Counted from the stretch's first letter, positions 35,012-45,206 are shown. The stretch is 64,000 nucleotides of DNA from Klenkia brasiliensis (GCF_900100695.1 NZ_FNCF01000007.1:140154-204153); one strand, 5' to 3'. Program-made: numbers and translations. Notes: generated by a model from the sequence alone, not told the origin.

Positions 35012-35764
35012 GTGCCCTTCACCCTGAGCCACCCGGCCGCCGTCCTGCCGTTCCTGCGCAGCCGGCTGCCCGCGTCCGCGCCGGTGGCCGGGAGCGTGGT
35101 GCCGGACCTGCCCTACTACCTGCCGGTCGACCTCGGTCTGCGCACGCACACCGCGCTGGCCGTGGTGACCACCGACCTGGTCGGCGGGCTGCTGCTGTGG
35201 GCGCTGTGGCACGGGTTCCTCGCCGCGCCGCTGGTCGCGACCGCGCCCGGCCCGCTGCGCGCCCGGCTGCCGGTCCCCGGCCCCCCGCGGGTGGGCGGCG
35301 CCCGCGGGCCGGCGCTGCTGGCCGGGGCGGTGGTGCTGGCCGGGGCGGTGGTGCTGGGTGCGGCCACCCACGTGCTGTGGGACGAGTTCACCCACCCGCG
35401 CCGGTGGGGGCCCGAGCACATCCCGGCGTTGTCGTCGCAGGTGGCGGGGGAGCCGCTGTACGGCTGGCTGCAGGACCTGTCCGGCCTGGCAGGCGGCCTG
35501 GCCGTCGCGGTCTGGGTGCTGCTGTGGTGGCGGCGCACCCCGGCGCGGCCGGTGCCCGGCGGGGTGCCCTGGGCGTGGCTCGCGGTGGCGGCGGTCGCGC
35601 TGGTCGCCGGTGCGGTGGGCGGGGCCGGGCAGGACGACGTCCGCAGCGGGGCGGTGCTGGCGGCCTTCGCCGGCGGGACCGCGGCCCTGGTCGCGGTGGT
35701 CCTGCTCGCCGCCGCCTGGCACCTCCGCGCCCGCGCGGGGGCGGGGTCGGGCGGGGGGTCCTAG
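35012..35764 (+). CDS. DUF4184 membrane protein
   Basis: 250 residues. Begins PFTLSHPAAVLPFLRSRLPASAPVAGSVVPDLPYYLP, which with GAATHVLWDEFTHPRRWGPEHIP is diagnostic of DUF4184. The conserved His and Asp residues recall metal-dependent hydrolase-like membrane proteins (YdjM/PA-phosphatase-like), but the activity is unknown. About five membrane helices. GTG start 4 nt after the DUF4287 stop. Confidence 0.85.
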   Translation: MPFTLSHPAAVLPFLRSRLPASAPVAGSVVPDLPYYLPVDLGLRTHTALAVVTTDLVGGLLLWALWHGFLAAPLVATAPGPLRARLPVPGPPRVGGARGPALLAGAVVLAGAVVLGAATHVLWDEFTHPRRWGPEHIPALSSQVAGEPLYGWLQDLSGLAGGLAVAVWVLLWWRRTPARPVPGGVPWAWLAVAAVALVAGAVGGAGQDDVRSGAVLAAFAGGTAALVAVVLLAAAWHLRARAGAGSGGGS

Positions 35765-35767
35765 GGT
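35762..35767 (+). promoter_or_regulatory. Possible -10 box of leaderless nitroreductase transcript
   Basis: TAGGGT followed by 6 nt and the ATG at 35774, the TANNNT arrangement of leaderless actinobacterial promoters. It overlaps the end of the DUF4184 gene and could give the downstream genes their own promoter. Confidence 0.45.
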
Positions 35768-35773
35768 CGGGGC

Positions 35774-36220
35774 ATGCCACTGGAAGGCGAGTACGAGCCC
35801 AGCCCGGAGAAGTGGGTCCGCGACCAGGTCGAGGCCTACGAGCGCAGCGGCGGACGCGAGGCGAACACCCTCCCGGGCCGCCCCGAACCGGTCGTCGTGT
35901 TCACCACGCGCGGTGCGAAGAGCGGCAAGGTCCGCAAGAACCCGCTGATGAAGGTCGAGCACGACGGCGTCTACGCCATGGTCGCCAGCCAGGGCGGGGC
36001 ACCCAAGCACCCGACCTGGTACTTCAACCTCAAGGCGCACCCCGACGAGGTCACCGTGCAGGACGGCGAGCGCGTGTGGGACGGCGTCGCCCGCGAGGTC
36101 CACGGCGAGGAGAAGGCGCAGTGGTGGGAGCGCGCGGTCGCCGCCTTCCCCGACTACGCCGAGTACCAGCAGAAGACCGACCGGGAGATCCCCGTCGTGC
36201 TCGTGGAGCCGAAGGCCTGA
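35774..36220 (+). CDS. Deazaflavin (F420)-dependent nitroreductase family protein
   Basis: 148 residues of the Ddn/F420H2-dependent quinone reductase-like family. Typical blocks: [57 protein letters not shown], then [38 protein letters not shown]. These are the F420-phosphate-binding and C-terminal signature regions. Members reduce quinones or nitroaromatics with F420H2. Its stop overlaps the likely start of the following SDR gene. Confidence 0.93.
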   Translation: MPLEGEYEPSPEKWVRDQVEAYERSGGREANTLPGRPEPVVVFTTRGAKSGKVRKNPLMKVEHDGVYAMVASQGGAPKHPTWYFNLKAHPDEVTVQDGERVWDGVAREVHGEEKAQWWERAVAAFPDYAEYQQKTDREIPVVLVEPKA

Positions 36221-37068
36221 GCGCGCCCCGCACCGCCGTCGTCACCGGTGCCTCCGACGGCATCGGGGCGGCGGCCGCGCGCCGGCTGCACCGCGACGGC
36301 TGGCGGGTGGTCGTGGTGGGCCGGTCGCCGGACAAGACCGCCGCGGTCGCCGACGAGCTCGAGCGCCAGGGCCACCCCGACGACCACCGCGCCGTGGAGC
36401 GGCACACCGTCGACTTCGCCCGGCTCGACGACGTCCGCGCGCTGGCGGGCACCCTGCTGGAGCGGCACCCGCGCATCGACGTGCTGGCCAACAACGCCGG
36501 TGCCTCCTTCCCCCGCCGGACGACGACGGCCGACGGGTTCGAGACGACGTTCCAGGTCGACCACCTCGCCGGGTACCTGCTGACCCGGCTGCTCGAGGAG
36601 CCGCTGCGCGCGGCCCGCGCCCGGGTGGTGACGACGTCGTCGTTCATGCACCGCATCGGCCCGCTGCCGCGCACGGTGACCGCCGACCCGCCCCGGCCCT
36701 ACGCCGGGATGCTCGCCTACTCCCGCGCCAAGACGATGAACGCCTTGTTCACCCGCGAGCTGGCCCGCCGCTGGGCACCCGACGTCACCGCCACCTGCTA
36801 CACCCCCGGCGCGGTGGCCACGTCGTTCGGTGCCCGGTCGGGCGGGCTGTCCGGGCTGGCGTGGAAGCTCGGGCTGTCCCGCAGCTTCCGCACCCCGGCC
36901 CAGGGCGCGGACACCCTGGTCTGGCTGGCCACCGCCGCCGAGGGCTGGCGCAACGGCGGCTTCCACGCCGACCGGGCCACCGCGCCGGCCATGCCGTGGG
37001 CCACCGACGACCGCCGCGCGCGGGACCTGTGGCAGCTGTCGGCCGATGCGGTAGGACTGCCGGCGTGA
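36217..37068 (+). CDS. Short-chain dehydrogenase/reductase, probable CTG start
   Basis: 283 residues. Classical [22 protein letters not shown] (cofactor binding), [18 protein letters not shown] (NADP-type arginine-serine after strand two), [15 protein letters not shown], a catalytic Tyr/Lys in [11 protein letters not shown] and [18 protein letters not shown]. It resembles retinol-dehydrogenase-like SDRs. No ATG or GTG is available near the expected start; CTG at 36217 overlaps the previous TGA (CTGA) with GGAG 8 nt upstream. The nearest in-frame GTG (36121) would overlap the previous gene by 100 nt. Confidence 0.88.
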   Translation: MSAPRTAVVTGASDGIGAAAARRLHRDGWRVVVVGRSPDKTAAVADELERQGHPDDHRAVERHTVDFARLDDVRALAGTLLERHPRIDVLANNAGASFPRRTTTADGFETTFQVDHLAGYLLTRLLEEPLRAARARVVTTSSFMHRIGPLPRTVTADPPRPYAGMLAYSRAKTMNALFTRELARRWAPDVTATCYTPGAVATSFGARSGGLSGLAWKLGLSRSFRTPAQGADTLVWLATAAEGWRNGGFHADRATAPAMPWATDDRRARDLWQLSADAVGLPA

Positions 37069-38006
37069 GCGACGCCATCGAGGTCGAGGTCGACGGGCTC
37101 GACGTCCGGCTGTCCAGCCCCGACCGGGTCTACTTCCCGGCGCACGGCTGGACCAAGAAGGACCTGCTCGACTACTACCTCGCCGTCGGCCCCGGGATCG
37201 TCAACGGGCTCCGCGAGCGGCCGTGCATGCTGCACCGCTTCCCCAAGGGCGTCGAGGGCGACAAGGTGCACCAGAAGCGCATCCCCGCGGGTGCCCCGCC
37301 GTGGATCGAGACGGTGCGGCTGCACTTCCCGCGCTGGAACCGCACCGCCGACGAGCTGTGCGTGACCCACCTGGCGCACGTCGCGTGGGCGGTGCAGATG
37401 TCGACCGTGGAGTTCCACCCGTGGAACAGCCGCCGCGCCGACACCGAGGTGCCCGACGAGTGGCGCATCGACCTGGACCCGATGCCCGACGCCGACTACG
37501 CCGCCGTCCGCCGGGTCGCGCACGTGGTGCACGAGGTGCTCGACGAGCTGGGCGCCGTCGGCTTCCCGAAGACCAGCGGGGGCAAGGGCCTGCACGTCTA
37601 CGTCCGGATCGAGCCCGAGCACGGGTTCGCCGACGTCCGGCGGGGTGCGCTGGCCTTCGCCCGGGAGGTCGAGCGGCGCAGCGCCGACGTCACCACGACC
37701 TGGTGGCGCAAGGACCGCGACCCGACGGCGATCTTCCTGGACTACAACCAGAACGCCCGCGACCACACGATCGCCGCGGCCTACTCGGTGCGCGGCAACG
37801 CCGAGGCGACGGTGTCCACGCCGATCCGCTGGGACGAGGTCGACGACGCGCACCCCCGCGACTTCACCATCGCCACCGTGCCCGCCCGCTTCGCCGAGCT
37901 CGGTGACCTGCACGCCGGCATCGACCGCGAGGTGTTCGACTTCCGCCCCCTGCTGGAGTGGGCCGACCGGGACGGCACGGAGGTCCCGCCCGAGCCGGAG
38001 GACTGA
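37065..38006 (+). CDS. LigD-type polymerase/primase domain protein (stand-alone)
   Basis: 313 residues matching the archaeo-eukaryotic primase-like polymerase domain of LigD used in non-homologous end joining. Seen: [75 protein letters not shown] with the catalytic Asp pair, [14 protein letters not shown], and [21 protein letters not shown]. There is no ligase or nuclease domain and no Ku nearby. GTG start overlapping the SDR stop by 4 nt. It may serve end repair or other DNA synthesis. Confidence 0.93.
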   Translation: MSDAIEVEVDGLDVRLSSPDRVYFPAHGWTKKDLLDYYLAVGPGIVNGLRERPCMLHRFPKGVEGDKVHQKRIPAGAPPWIETVRLHFPRWNRTADELCVTHLAHVAWAVQMSTVEFHPWNSRRADTEVPDEWRIDLDPMPDADYAAVRRVAHVVHEVLDELGAVGFPKTSGGKGLHVYVRIEPEHGFADVRRGALAFAREVERRSADVTTTWWRKDRDPTAIFLDYNQNARDHTIAAAYSVRGNAEATVSTPIRWDEVDDAHPRDFTIATVPARFAELGDLHAGIDREVFDFRPLLEWADRDGTEVPPEPED

Positions 38007-38755
38007 TGGACCTCAACGCCGACCTCGGCGAGGGCTTCGGCGCCTGGACCCTCGGCGACGACGACGCCCTGCTCGAGGTCGTCACCAGCGCGAACGTGGC
38101 TTGCGGGTTCCACGCCGGTGACCCGCGCACCATGCGGCGGGTCTGCGAGCGCGCGGTGGAGCACGGGGTCGCCATCGGGGCCCAGGTCTCCTACCGCGAC
38201 CTGCCCGGCTTCGGCCGCCGGTTCATCGACGTCGACCCCGACGAGCTGACCCAGGACGTCGTCGCCCAGCTCGGCGCGCTGTCGGCGTTCGCCCGGGTCG
38301 CCGGGGACCGGGTGCGCTACCTCAAGCCGCACGGCGCGCTCTACAACGCCGTCGTGCACCACGAGGAGCAGGCCGCCGCCGTGGTCGCGGCCGTCGTGGA
38401 CGTCGACGCCTCGCTGCCGGTGCTGGGCCTGCCCGGCTCGGCGTTCCTGCGGCTGGCCCGCGACGCCGGGCTCACCGGGGTGGACGAGGCCTTCGCCGAC
38501 CGCGGCTACACGCCCGCGGCGACGCTGGTGCCCCGCCGGGAGCCCGGCGCCGTGCTGCACGACGCCGACGAGATCGCCGCCCGCTGCGTCGCCATGGCCA
38601 CCGGGCGACCCGTGCGCGACGTGGACGGCGGCGAGCTGCGGCTGGCCCCGGCGTCGATCTGCGTGCACGGCGACACCCCGGGCGCGGTCGGCATCGCCCG
38701 CCGGGTGCGCGCCGAGCTGACCGCGGCGGGGGTCGAGCTCGCCGCCTTCGCATGA
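38006..38755 (+). CDS. pxpA: 5-oxoprolinase subunit A (LamB/YcsF family)
   Basis: 249 residues. Part of the PxpABC complex, which hydrolyses 5-oxoproline (pyroglutamate) to glutamate using ATP. Diagnostic LamB/YcsF blocks: [88 protein letters not shown] and [15 protein letters not shown]. The ATG overlaps the LigD-polymerase TGA by one base (TGATG). Followed directly by pxpB and pxpC. Confidence 0.95.
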   Translation: MDLNADLGEGFGAWTLGDDDALLEVVTSANVACGFHAGDPRTMRRVCERAVEHGVAIGAQVSYRDLPGFGRRFIDVDPDELTQDVVAQLGALSAFARVAGDRVRYLKPHGALYNAVVHHEEQAAAVVAAVVDVDASLPVLGLPGSAFLRLARDAGLTGVDEAFADRGYTPAATLVPRREPGAVLHDADEIAARCVAMATGRPVRDVDGGELRLAPASICVHGDTPGAVGIARRVRAELTAAGVELAAFA

Positions 38756-39360
38756 GGCTGTTGCCCAGCGGGGACGCCGCGGTGCTGGTCGAGCTCGCCG
38801 ACCTCGACGAGGTGCTCGCCCTGCACGCCGCCCTCGCCGACCGCCCGGACGGCGTGCTGGACGTCGTCCCCGCCGCCCGCACCGTCCTGGTGGCGCTGGA
38901 CCCCGGCCGGACGTCGGTGGTCGCCGTCGCCTCGTGGGTCCGGGCCGCCGAGCCGGTCGCGGGGGCGCGGCCGCGGGGCGCGGAGGTCGAGGTGCCGGTG
39001 CACTACGACGGCGCGGACCTCGCCGACGTCGCCGCGGCGCTGGGCTGCGACGTCGACGAGGTCGTCGCCCGGCACACCGGCACCGCCTGGACCGTCGCGT
39101 TCGGCGGGTTCGCCCCCGGCTTCGGCTACGCGGTGCCCGACGGCGGCGGGTGGGACGTGCCGCGGCGGGCCACCCCGCGCACCCGGGTGCCGGCCGGGTC
39201 GGTCGCCGTCGCCGGCGGGTTCGGCGCGGTCTACCCGCAGGCCTCGCCCGGGGGCTGGCAGCTGCTGGGCCGGACCGACCTGGCCGTGTTCGACGTCGAC
39301 CGCGACCCGGCGGCCCTGCTGCGCCCGGGCGTGCGCATCCGGTTCACGGCGCTGCCGTGA
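38752..39360 (+). CDS. pxpB: 5-oxoprolinase subunit B (KipI family)
   Basis: 202 residues. Carboxyltransferase domain subdomain 1 type: [98 protein letters not shown]. Forms the PxpBC heteromer that activates oxoproline. ATG start overlaps the pxpA stop by 4 nt. Confidence 0.95.
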   Translation: MRLLPSGDAAVLVELADLDEVLALHAALADRPDGVLDVVPAARTVLVALDPGRTSVVAVASWVRAAEPVAGARPRGAEVEVPVHYDGADLADVAAALGCDVDEVVARHTGTAWTVAFGGFAPGFGYAVPDGGGWDVPRRATPRTRVPAGSVAVAGGFGAVYPQASPGGWQLLGRTDLAVFDVDRDPAALLRPGVRIRFTALP

Positions 39361-40187
39361 CGCTCACCGTGCTGGCACCGGGCCCGCTGACCACGGTGCA
39401 GGACCTCGGCCGGCCCGGCCTGGCGGCCGAGGGCATCGGCCGGTCGGGCGCGGCGGACCGGGCGTCGGCCGCGCTGGCCAACCGGCTGGTCGGCAACGCC
39501 CCGTCGGCCGCCCTGCTGGAGGTCACCGCCGGCGGGCTGGTCGTGCGCGCGGACGCCGGGGTGTGGGTCGCGCTGACCGGCGCCCGCTGCACCGGTGCCC
39601 CGTACGCGGCGCCGGCCTGGCTGGGCGCGGGGGAGCAGCTGCGGCTGCGCCCGCCCGCCCGGGGCCTGCGCAGCTACCTGGCGGTGCGCGGCGGGGTCGA
39701 CGTCCCCCCGGTGCTCGGCTCCCGGTCCACCGACCTGCTCTCCGGGCTGGGGCCGGAGCCGCTGGCGGCCGGCGACGTCCTGCCCACGGGGACGGCGACC
39801 CGGCCGTGGCCCGGCGTCGACGTGGCCCCGGTGGCCGAGCCGGTGCGGGAGCTGACGGTGGCGCTGCGTCCGGGGCCGCGCGCGGACTGGTTCCCCGACG
39901 CGGCCCACCGGGTGCTCACCGGGACGGCGTGGGAGGTCACGGGCGACAGCAACCGGGTCGGCCTGCGGCTGGCCGGCCCGGAGCTGACCCGGGCCCGCGA
40001 CGGCGAGCTGGCCAGCGAGGGCATGGCGCGCGGGGCGCTGCAGGTGCCGCCGTCGGGCCGGCCGGTGCTGTTCCTCGCCGACCACCCGGTCACCGGCGGC
40101 TACCCGGTGATCGGCTACATCGCCGACGCCGACGTCGACCGCTGCGCCCAGCTCGCGCCCGGGGACGTGCTCCGGCTGCGGGGTTGA
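39357..40187 (+). CDS. pxpC: 5-oxoprolinase subunit C (KipA family)
   Basis: 276 residues. Carboxyltransferase domain subdomain 2 type: PGPLTTVQDLGRPGLAAEGIGRSGAADRASAALANRLVGN, SYLAVRGGVDVPPVLGSRSTDLLSGLG, DSNRVGLRLAGPEL, and LASEGMARGALQVPPSGRPVLFLADHPVTGGYPVIG. Completes PxpABC. GTG start overlaps pxpB by 4 nt (GTGA). Cytoplasmic. Confidence 0.95.
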   Translation: MTLTVLAPGPLTTVQDLGRPGLAAEGIGRSGAADRASAALANRLVGNAPSAALLEVTAGGLVVRADAGVWVALTGARCTGAPYAAPAWLGAGEQLRLRPPARGLRSYLAVRGGVDVPPVLGSRSTDLLSGLGPEPLAAGDVLPTGTATRPWPGVDVAPVAEPVRELTVALRPGPRADWFPDAAHRVLTGTAWEVTGDSNRVGLRLAGPELTRARDGELASEGMARGALQVPPSGRPVLFLADHPVTGGYPVIGYIADADVDRCAQLAPGDVLRLRG

Positions 40188-40219
40188 CCCCCGGCGGCGG
40201 CGTCCCGCACGCTTCGCCC

Positions 40220-40957
40220 GTGGCGGACCCGGGGAGGAAGCAGGGGTCGCTGCTCAAGGAGCTGCCGGTCCTGCTGCTGGTCGCCGTCGTCCTGGCGGTG
40301 CTGGTCAAGACCTTCCTGGTGCAGCCGTTCTACATCCCGTCGGCGTCGATGGAGCAGACGCTGCACGGGTGCACCGGCTGCACCGCCGACCGGATCCTGG
40401 TGACCAAGCCGCCCTACTGGTTCGGCGACCCGCAGCCCGGTGACGTCGTGGTCTTCGAGGGCCCGGACACCTGGCCGTCGGAGGGGCAGGCCGACGAGCC
40501 GGGGAACTGGTTCGCGCGGGCCGCCCTGTTCGTCGGCCGCGCGGTCGGCACCGCCCCGCCCAGCGACCGCGACTTCGTCAAGCGGGTCATCGCGGTCGGC
40601 GGGCAGACCGTGCAGTGCTGCGACAACCAGGGCCGGGTCACCGTCGACGGCTCGCCCCTCGACGAGCCCTACCTCTACCAGGACGACCAGCGCGCGTTCG
40701 GCCCGGTGACGCTCGCGACCGGGCAGCTCTGGGTGATGGGCGACCACCGCGGCGACTCCGCCGACTCGCGGGACCACGGCCCGGTCTCCGTCGACGACGT
40801 CATCGGCAAGGCGTCGCTGATCATCTGGCCGCTGGGCCGTGCCGGCTGGATCGGCAGCCCCGACATCCAGGCCACCGCCGAGGGCCCGGCCGACCCGGGC
40901 ACCGTCGTCCTGCTGGCCGCCGCGCTGCTGGTCCCGCCCGGGAGGCGACGGCGGTGA
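40220..40957 (+). CDS. lepB: Signal peptidase I
   Basis: 245-residue membrane serine protease that removes signal peptides from exported proteins. N-terminal helix LLKELPVLLLVAVVLAVLVKTFLV, nucleophile Ser in FYIPSASMEQTL, catalytic Lys in RDFVKRVIAVGGQ, then LWVMGDHRGDSADSRDHGPV. A second hydrophobic segment near the C-terminus ends in an Arg tail. The start is unclear: GTG 40220 is used, but TTG 40184 overlaps the pxpC stop (TTGA) and would add 12 residues. A cysteine-rich insertion (HGCTGCTADR) follows the active Ser. Confidence 0.9.
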   Translation: MADPGRKQGSLLKELPVLLLVAVVLAVLVKTFLVQPFYIPSASMEQTLHGCTGCTADRILVTKPPYWFGDPQPGDVVVFEGPDTWPSEGQADEPGNWFARAALFVGRAVGTAPPSDRDFVKRVIAVGGQTVQCCDNQGRVTVDGSPLDEPYLYQDDQRAFGPVTLATGQLWVMGDHRGDSADSRDHGPVSVDDVIGKASLIIWPLGRAGWIGSPDIQATAEGPADPGTVVLLAAALLVPPGRRRR

Positions 40958-41466
40958 GGGCGGCGGTGCTCGGCCTGGCCGCGCTGCTCGTGCTCACCGG
41001 CTGCAGCGGGGGCGCCGACCCGACCCCGCCCGGCGAGGTCATCCCGGTGGCCGACCGCGACCCCGCACCGCCCGTGGCGGGCGACCTGCTGGGCGGCGGC
41101 ACCTTCGACCCCGCGCGCACCGACGGCGTCGTCACCGTCGTCAACTTCTGGGGCAGCTGGTGCCCGCCCTGCCGGCTGGAGGTCCCCGAGCTGCAGGACC
41201 TCGCCGACAGGAACCCCGACGTCCTGGTCGTCGGCGTCGCGCTGCGCGACAGCCCCGAGCTCGCCGAGCAGTTCCGCGTCCACCAGGGCATCAGCTACCC
41301 GTCGATCGACGACCCCGGCGGCGAGCTCGCCACCGCCTTCCGGGCGTGGCCGCTGACCAGCACGCCGTCCACCGTCGTGCTGGACGACCGGGGGCGGGTC
41401 GCCGCGGCCTACCCCGGGCCCGTGTCGGCCGAGGACCTGCAGCGGGCGGTCGACCAGCTGGCCTGA
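40954..41466 (+). CDS. TlpA-like thioredoxin-fold lipoprotein
   Basis: 170 residues. Lipoprotein signal with lipobox LTGC (Cys17) anchors it outside the membrane. Redox motif WCPPC at residues 69-73 in VVNFWGSWCPPCRLEVPELQ, and the cis-Pro region TSTPSTVVLDDRG. Probably a disulfide reductase for exported proteins or cytochrome c maturation (ResA/TlpA type). GTG start overlapping the lepB stop by 4 nt with GGAGG 8 nt upstream. Last gene of the long plus-strand run. Confidence 0.9.
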   Translation: MRAAVLGLAALLVLTGCSGGADPTPPGEVIPVADRDPAPPVAGDLLGGGTFDPARTDGVVTVVNFWGSWCPPCRLEVPELQDLADRNPDVLVVGVALRDSPELAEQFRVHQGISYPSIDDPGGELATAFRAWPLTSTPSTVVLDDRGRVAAAYPGPVSAEDLQRAVDQLA

Positions 41467-41477
41467 CCGCGAGGGTG

Positions 41478-41512
41478 CCGCCCCCGCCGCCCCGGTGGGA
41501 CGACGGGGGCGG
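41478..41512. terminator. Bidirectional GC hairpin between TlpA-like and catalase genes
   Basis: CCGCCCCCG (41478-41486) pairs with CGGGGGCGG (41504-41512), a perfect 9-bp stem with a 17-nt loop, placed between two converging genes. No T-tract. Confidence 0.55.
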
Positions 41513-41516
41513 GTGG

Positions 41517-43622
41517 TCAGACCGCGGGCGGGACGGCGGAGGCGGTGACCAGCTCGGCGCGCTCCCAGACCCGGTGCTGCCCCATCGCGGCCACCAGGTC
41601 CCCGACCACGTCGGCCACGGACGCGCCGGTGAACACACCCGGACCGGACACCCCCGCCGACGTCAGCACCTGTGCACCCGAGCCCCAGGCCGCGAACGGC
41701 TTGAGCTGGCGCAGGGCCTCCTGCAGCAGGACGACGGCCTTGACGTCGCCGTCGTCCGGGGCGCCGTCGGCCACGACGACGGCGTCGAACTCGACCGAGC
41801 GGGCGGTCAGGTTCGTCCGCTCGACCACCTGCTGGTCCTCGCCCGTCCCCAGCACGCCGCCACGCGGTGCCAGCACCTTGAGCTGGGCGCCCTCGGCGTC
41901 CAGGGCCTGGCGCAGAGCCGCGATGCCGGCCAGGTCGGCGTCGGGTCCGGCGACGACGGCGACCTGCCGGCCGTCCAGCGGGAACGACTCGCCCGTGACC
42001 TGGGCGAGCGCGGGGGAGGCGGGCAGGTGCTCGGCCGGGGTGCCCTCGGGGGCGGGCAGGCCCAGCCCGTCGGCGACCAGGGCGGCCAGCTCGGTGTCGA
42101 CGTGGGCCAGCACGCCGAGCACCCGCTCCTTGATCGGCTGCTCGTAGACCTTGCCGAGCTCGAAGGTGTACGCCTCGACGGTGTGCGTCTTCTCGACGTC
42201 GGACAACGACGCCCAGAACATCGCGGGCTGGCTGAAGTGGTCGTCGAAGGAGGAGGCCACCGCGCGCACGACCTCGCCCTCCACCTTCCGCGGGACGACG
42301 ACGTAGCCGCCCTCGTCCCACCCGGCGGGCCGCGGTGAGCCGCCGTCGACGGTGTTGGGGGAGTACGGCGCCTGCCCGGTCGGCACGCCCTGCTGCATGA
42401 AGCCGTCGCGGTGGTCGTCGTTGACCGGCACGTGCGGGCGGTTGATCGGCAGCTGGGTCCAGTTCGGTCCGCCGAGGCGGGTGAGCTGGGTGTCCTGGTA
42501 GGAGAAGTTGCGGCCCTGCAGCAGCGGGTCGTCGGTGAACTCGATGCCGGGCACCACGTGGCCGGTGTTGAACGCGACCTGCTCGGTCTCGCTGAAGTAG
42601 TTGGTCGGGTTGGCGTTCAGCACGAGCGTGCCGATCGTCTGCACCGGCACCATCTCCTCCGGCACGATCTTGGTGGGGTCGAGCAGGTCGATGCCCTCGA
42701 ACATCTGGTCCTCGGTGTCGGGGAAGACCTGCACACCCAGCTCCCACTCCGGGAAGGCGCCCGCCTCGATGGCGTCGGCGAGGTCGCGGCGGTGGAAGTC
42801 CGGGTCGGTGCCCATGGCCAGCTGCGCCTCCTCCCAGGTCAGGGAGTGCACGCCCAGCTTGGGGGTCCACTTGAACTGCACCAGCACCGTCTCGCGCGCC
42901 TGGTTGACCATCCGGAAGGAGTGGACGCCGAAGCCCTCCATCATCCGGTAGCTGCGCGGAATGCCCCGGTCGCTCATGTTCCACAGCACGTGGTGGGTGG
43001 CCTCGGTGTGCAGGGAGACGAAGTCCCAGAACGAGTCGTGCGCCGACTGCGCCTGCGGGATCTCCCGGTCCGGGCTGGGCTTGGCGGCGTGGATGAGGTC
43101 GGGGAACTTGATGGCCTCCTGGACGAAGAAGACCGGCATGTTGTTGCCGACCAGGTCCCAGGTGCCCTCCTTGGTGTAGAACTTCGTCGCGAACCCGCGG
43201 GTGTCACGGGCGGTGTCGGCCGAGCCGCGGGACCCCAGCACGGTGGAGAACCGCACGAACACCGGCGTCTGCAGGCCCTCCTCGGCCAGCACCGGTGCGC
43301 GGGTGATGCTGGCCGCCGTCCCGTTGGCGGTGAAGACGCCGTGCGCCCCGGCGCCGCGGGCGTGCACCGCACGCTCGGGGATGCGCTCGTGGTCGAAGTG
43401 GCTGACCTTCTCGCGGAGGTGGAAGTCCTCCAGCAGGGTCGGACCGCGCCGGCCCGCCTTCAGCGCGTGGTCGGTGTCGGGGATCCGCACCCCGTTGGGC
43501 GAGGTGAGGGCGTCGCCGCCCTGGGCGCGCGGGTCGCGGTCGCCGCCTGGCGCCTCGAACGGGACGCCGGTGGCGCTGACCTGGGCGGGGGCGGACTGGT
43601 CGGGCTTGCGTGCAGGAGGCAT
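41517..43622 (-). CDS. katE: Large-subunit (HPII-type) catalase
   Basis: 701-residue clade-2 haem catalase that breaks down hydrogen peroxide. Seen: [18 protein letters not shown] with the catalytic His, [50 protein letters not shown] with the catalytic Asn, and [24 protein letters not shown] haem-side residues. After the catalase core, residues from about 560 form the extra flavodoxin/DJ-1-like domain ([23 protein letters not shown]) that marks large-subunit enzymes. ATG start; no clear Shine-Dalgarno sequence. Monocistronic; probably stress-induced. Confidence 0.95.
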   Translation of the reverse strand: MPPARKPDQSAPAQVSATGVPFEAPGGDRDPRAQGGDALTSPNGVRIPDTDHALKAGRRGPTLLEDFHLREKVSHFDHERIPERAVHARGAGAHGVFTANGTAASITRAPVLAEEGLQTPVFVRFSTVLGSRGSADTARDTRGFATKFYTKEGTWDLVGNNMPVFFVQEAIKFPDLIHAAKPSPDREIPQAQSAHDSFWDFVSLHTEATHHVLWNMSDRGIPRSYRMMEGFGVHSFRMVNQARETVLVQFKWTPKLGVHSLTWEEAQLAMGTDPDFHRRDLADAIEAGAFPEWELGVQVFPDTEDQMFEGIDLLDPTKIVPEEMVPVQTIGTLVLNANPTNYFSETEQVAFNTGHVVPGIEFTDDPLLQGRNFSYQDTQLTRLGGPNWTQLPINRPHVPVNDDHRDGFMQQGVPTGQAPYSPNTVDGGSPRPAGWDEGGYVVVPRKVEGEVVRAVASSFDDHFSQPAMFWASLSDVEKTHTVEAYTFELGKVYEQPIKERVLGVLAHVDTELAALVADGLGLPAPEGTPAEHLPASPALAQVTGESFPLDGRQVAVVAGPDADLAGIAALRQALDAEGAQLKVLAPRGGVLGTGEDQQVVERTNLTARSVEFDAVVVADGAPDDGDVKAVVLLQEALRQLKPFAAWGSGAQVLTSAGVSGPGVFTGASVADVVGDLVAAMGQHRVWERAELVTASAVPPAV

Positions 43623-43682
43623 GGGGGATCCCTGGGCTCGGGCGGGCAGGAGGTGCCGGCGCCGTTCCCTGGACGCGAGACA

Positions 43683-45206
43683 TCAGGGCCCATGCCCCTC
43701 GTCGACGGGGGCCGAAACGGTCCCGTGCACCCGGACGCGCTCGCCCAGCGCGGCGGCCAGGTCGGCCTCCCCGCGGGCCCGGGCGGCCAGCAGGCCCCAC
43801 CCGACGTCGGCGGTCCACCGGGCCCGGTGCAGCCAGGCCGCCGTCCCCGCCGCCGGGCGCAGCTCCGCCCGCGCCGCCGTCCCGACCTCGTCCAGGCCCT
43901 CCAGCGCGCCCCGCAGCACGCCCTCGTCGCCGGCGCCCGCGACCAGCGCGGCCGTCGCCCGCTCGGCGGCGCTGACCGCGGCGGGCAGCCGGCGGCTGGC
44001 CGCCCGGGGGAGCAGCAGCAGGCCCGCGGCCAGTGCCAGCGCGATGCCGACCACGGTCTCGGTGAGCCGGGTCCCGATGAGCTCCGCGCCGCTGCGGCCC
44101 GGGACGCCGACGTGCACGAGCATCAGCGACAGCGGCGTGATGAGCGCGACCGCGAGCACGTACTGCGCCGCGACCAGCAGCTCCACCCCCACGAGCAGCA
44201 GGCCGACGACGACCACCTCGACCCCGACCGGCAGGTCCGCGGCCAGCAGCAGCCCGGCGACGCCGACCCCGGCCAGGGTGCCGGTGACGCGGTGCACCGC
44301 GCGGGTCCGCGCGGCCCGGGCGCCGGTGCCCATCAGCACCGCGACCGCCGTCGTGGACGCCCAGTAGGTGCTGCCCAGCCCCAGCGCGGCGGCGACCAGG
44401 CCCGCCGCGGCGACCCCGGCGGTGGTGCGCAGCGCCGTGGCGACCCAGGCGGGCAGGTCCCGGACCGGGCTGCCGGCCGGGGCGGACGGCGGGACCGGCG
44501 GGACGTCGGCGGGCGACAGCCCGTGCAGGAAGGCGGCCTCCAGCTCGTGCACGCGGGGCCGCAGGGACGGTCGGCGCCGGGTGCCCCCGGCGACCGCCGC
44601 GTCGGCGACCCGCAGCGCGCGGGCCACCACCTCGGGCGGGGCGGACCCGGCGACCGCCGCGGCGGCCGCGGCCACCGCGCGGCGCTCGGGCCCTGCCGGG
44701 TCGCGGACCCAGGGCGCCATCACCACGAACCAGGCGAGCGCGGCCCCGCCCGCCGCGGCCGCCACGTGGCCGGCCAGCGCCGACGGCGCGGCGCCGAGCG
44801 CGCTGGCGCTGCCGCCGACCAGGACGACGCCCAGGGCCCCGGGCGGGCCGACGCGCAGCACCGCGGTGGCCGCGGCGGCGGCACCGGCGAGCAGGCCCAG
44901 CACCACCGACAGCGCCACCGGTGACCCGCCGACCAGACCGCAGACCGCGACGGCCAGCACCAGCACCGCCCCGCACCCGGCGACCACCGCCGCCCGCCGG
45001 CGGTAGGACAGCTGGTGGCCGTAGACCGCGGTCAGCCCGCCCAGCGCCGCGGCCGACCCCAGGTCGGCGTGCCCGGCGGCGACCCCGGCGCCGAGGGGGA
45101 CCGCCACGCAGAGCGCGGCCGACAGCGCCCGCCGCCCGGCCGCCGCCCACAGCGCGGGGACCGCCGGTGGGCGGTGACCGATCAGGTGGTGGGCGGCGAG
45201 GGGCAC
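43683..45206 (-). CDS. FUSC/aromatic acid exporter-like membrane protein
   Basis: 507 residues from the GTG at 45206. Two bundles of hydrophobic helices separated by a soluble stretch; the second contains TALRTTAGVAAAGLVAAALGLGSTYWASTTAVAVLMG and ARTRAVHRVTGTLAGVGVAGLLL, the FUSC signature. Such proteins export aromatic carboxylates or similar compounds. An in-frame GTG at 45281 would add 25 residues, but that stretch has several A/T third positions, unlike the gene, so it is probably non-coding. Lies upstream of the catalase gene on the same strand, 60 nt away. Confidence 0.83.
   Translation of the reverse strand: MPLAAHHLIGHRPPAVPALWAAAGRRALSAALCVAVPLGAGVAAGHADLGSAAALGGLTAVYGHQLSYRRRAAVVAGCGAVLVLAVAVCGLVGGSPVALSVVLGLLAGAAAAATAVLRVGPPGALGVVLVGGSASALGAAPSALAGHVAAAAGGAALAWFVVMAPWVRDPAGPERRAVAAAAAAVAGSAPPEVVARALRVADAAVAGGTRRRPSLRPRVHELEAAFLHGLSPADVPPVPPSAPAGSPVRDLPAWVATALRTTAGVAAAGLVAAALGLGSTYWASTTAVAVLMGTGARAARTRAVHRVTGTLAGVGVAGLLLAADLPVGVEVVVVGLLLVGVELLVAAQYVLAVALITPLSLMLVHVGVPGRSGAELIGTRLTETVVGIALALAAGLLLLPRAASRRLPAAVSAAERATAALVAGAGDEGVLRGALEGLDEVGTAARAELRPAAGTAAWLHRARWTADVGWGLLAARARGEADLAAALGERVRVHGTVSAPVDEGHGP

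Noticed and set aside
36121..37068. GTG start at 36121 for the SDR gene
   Set aside because: Would add 32 Arg/Pro-rich residues antithetic to the SDR fold start and overlap the nitroreductase by 100 nt.
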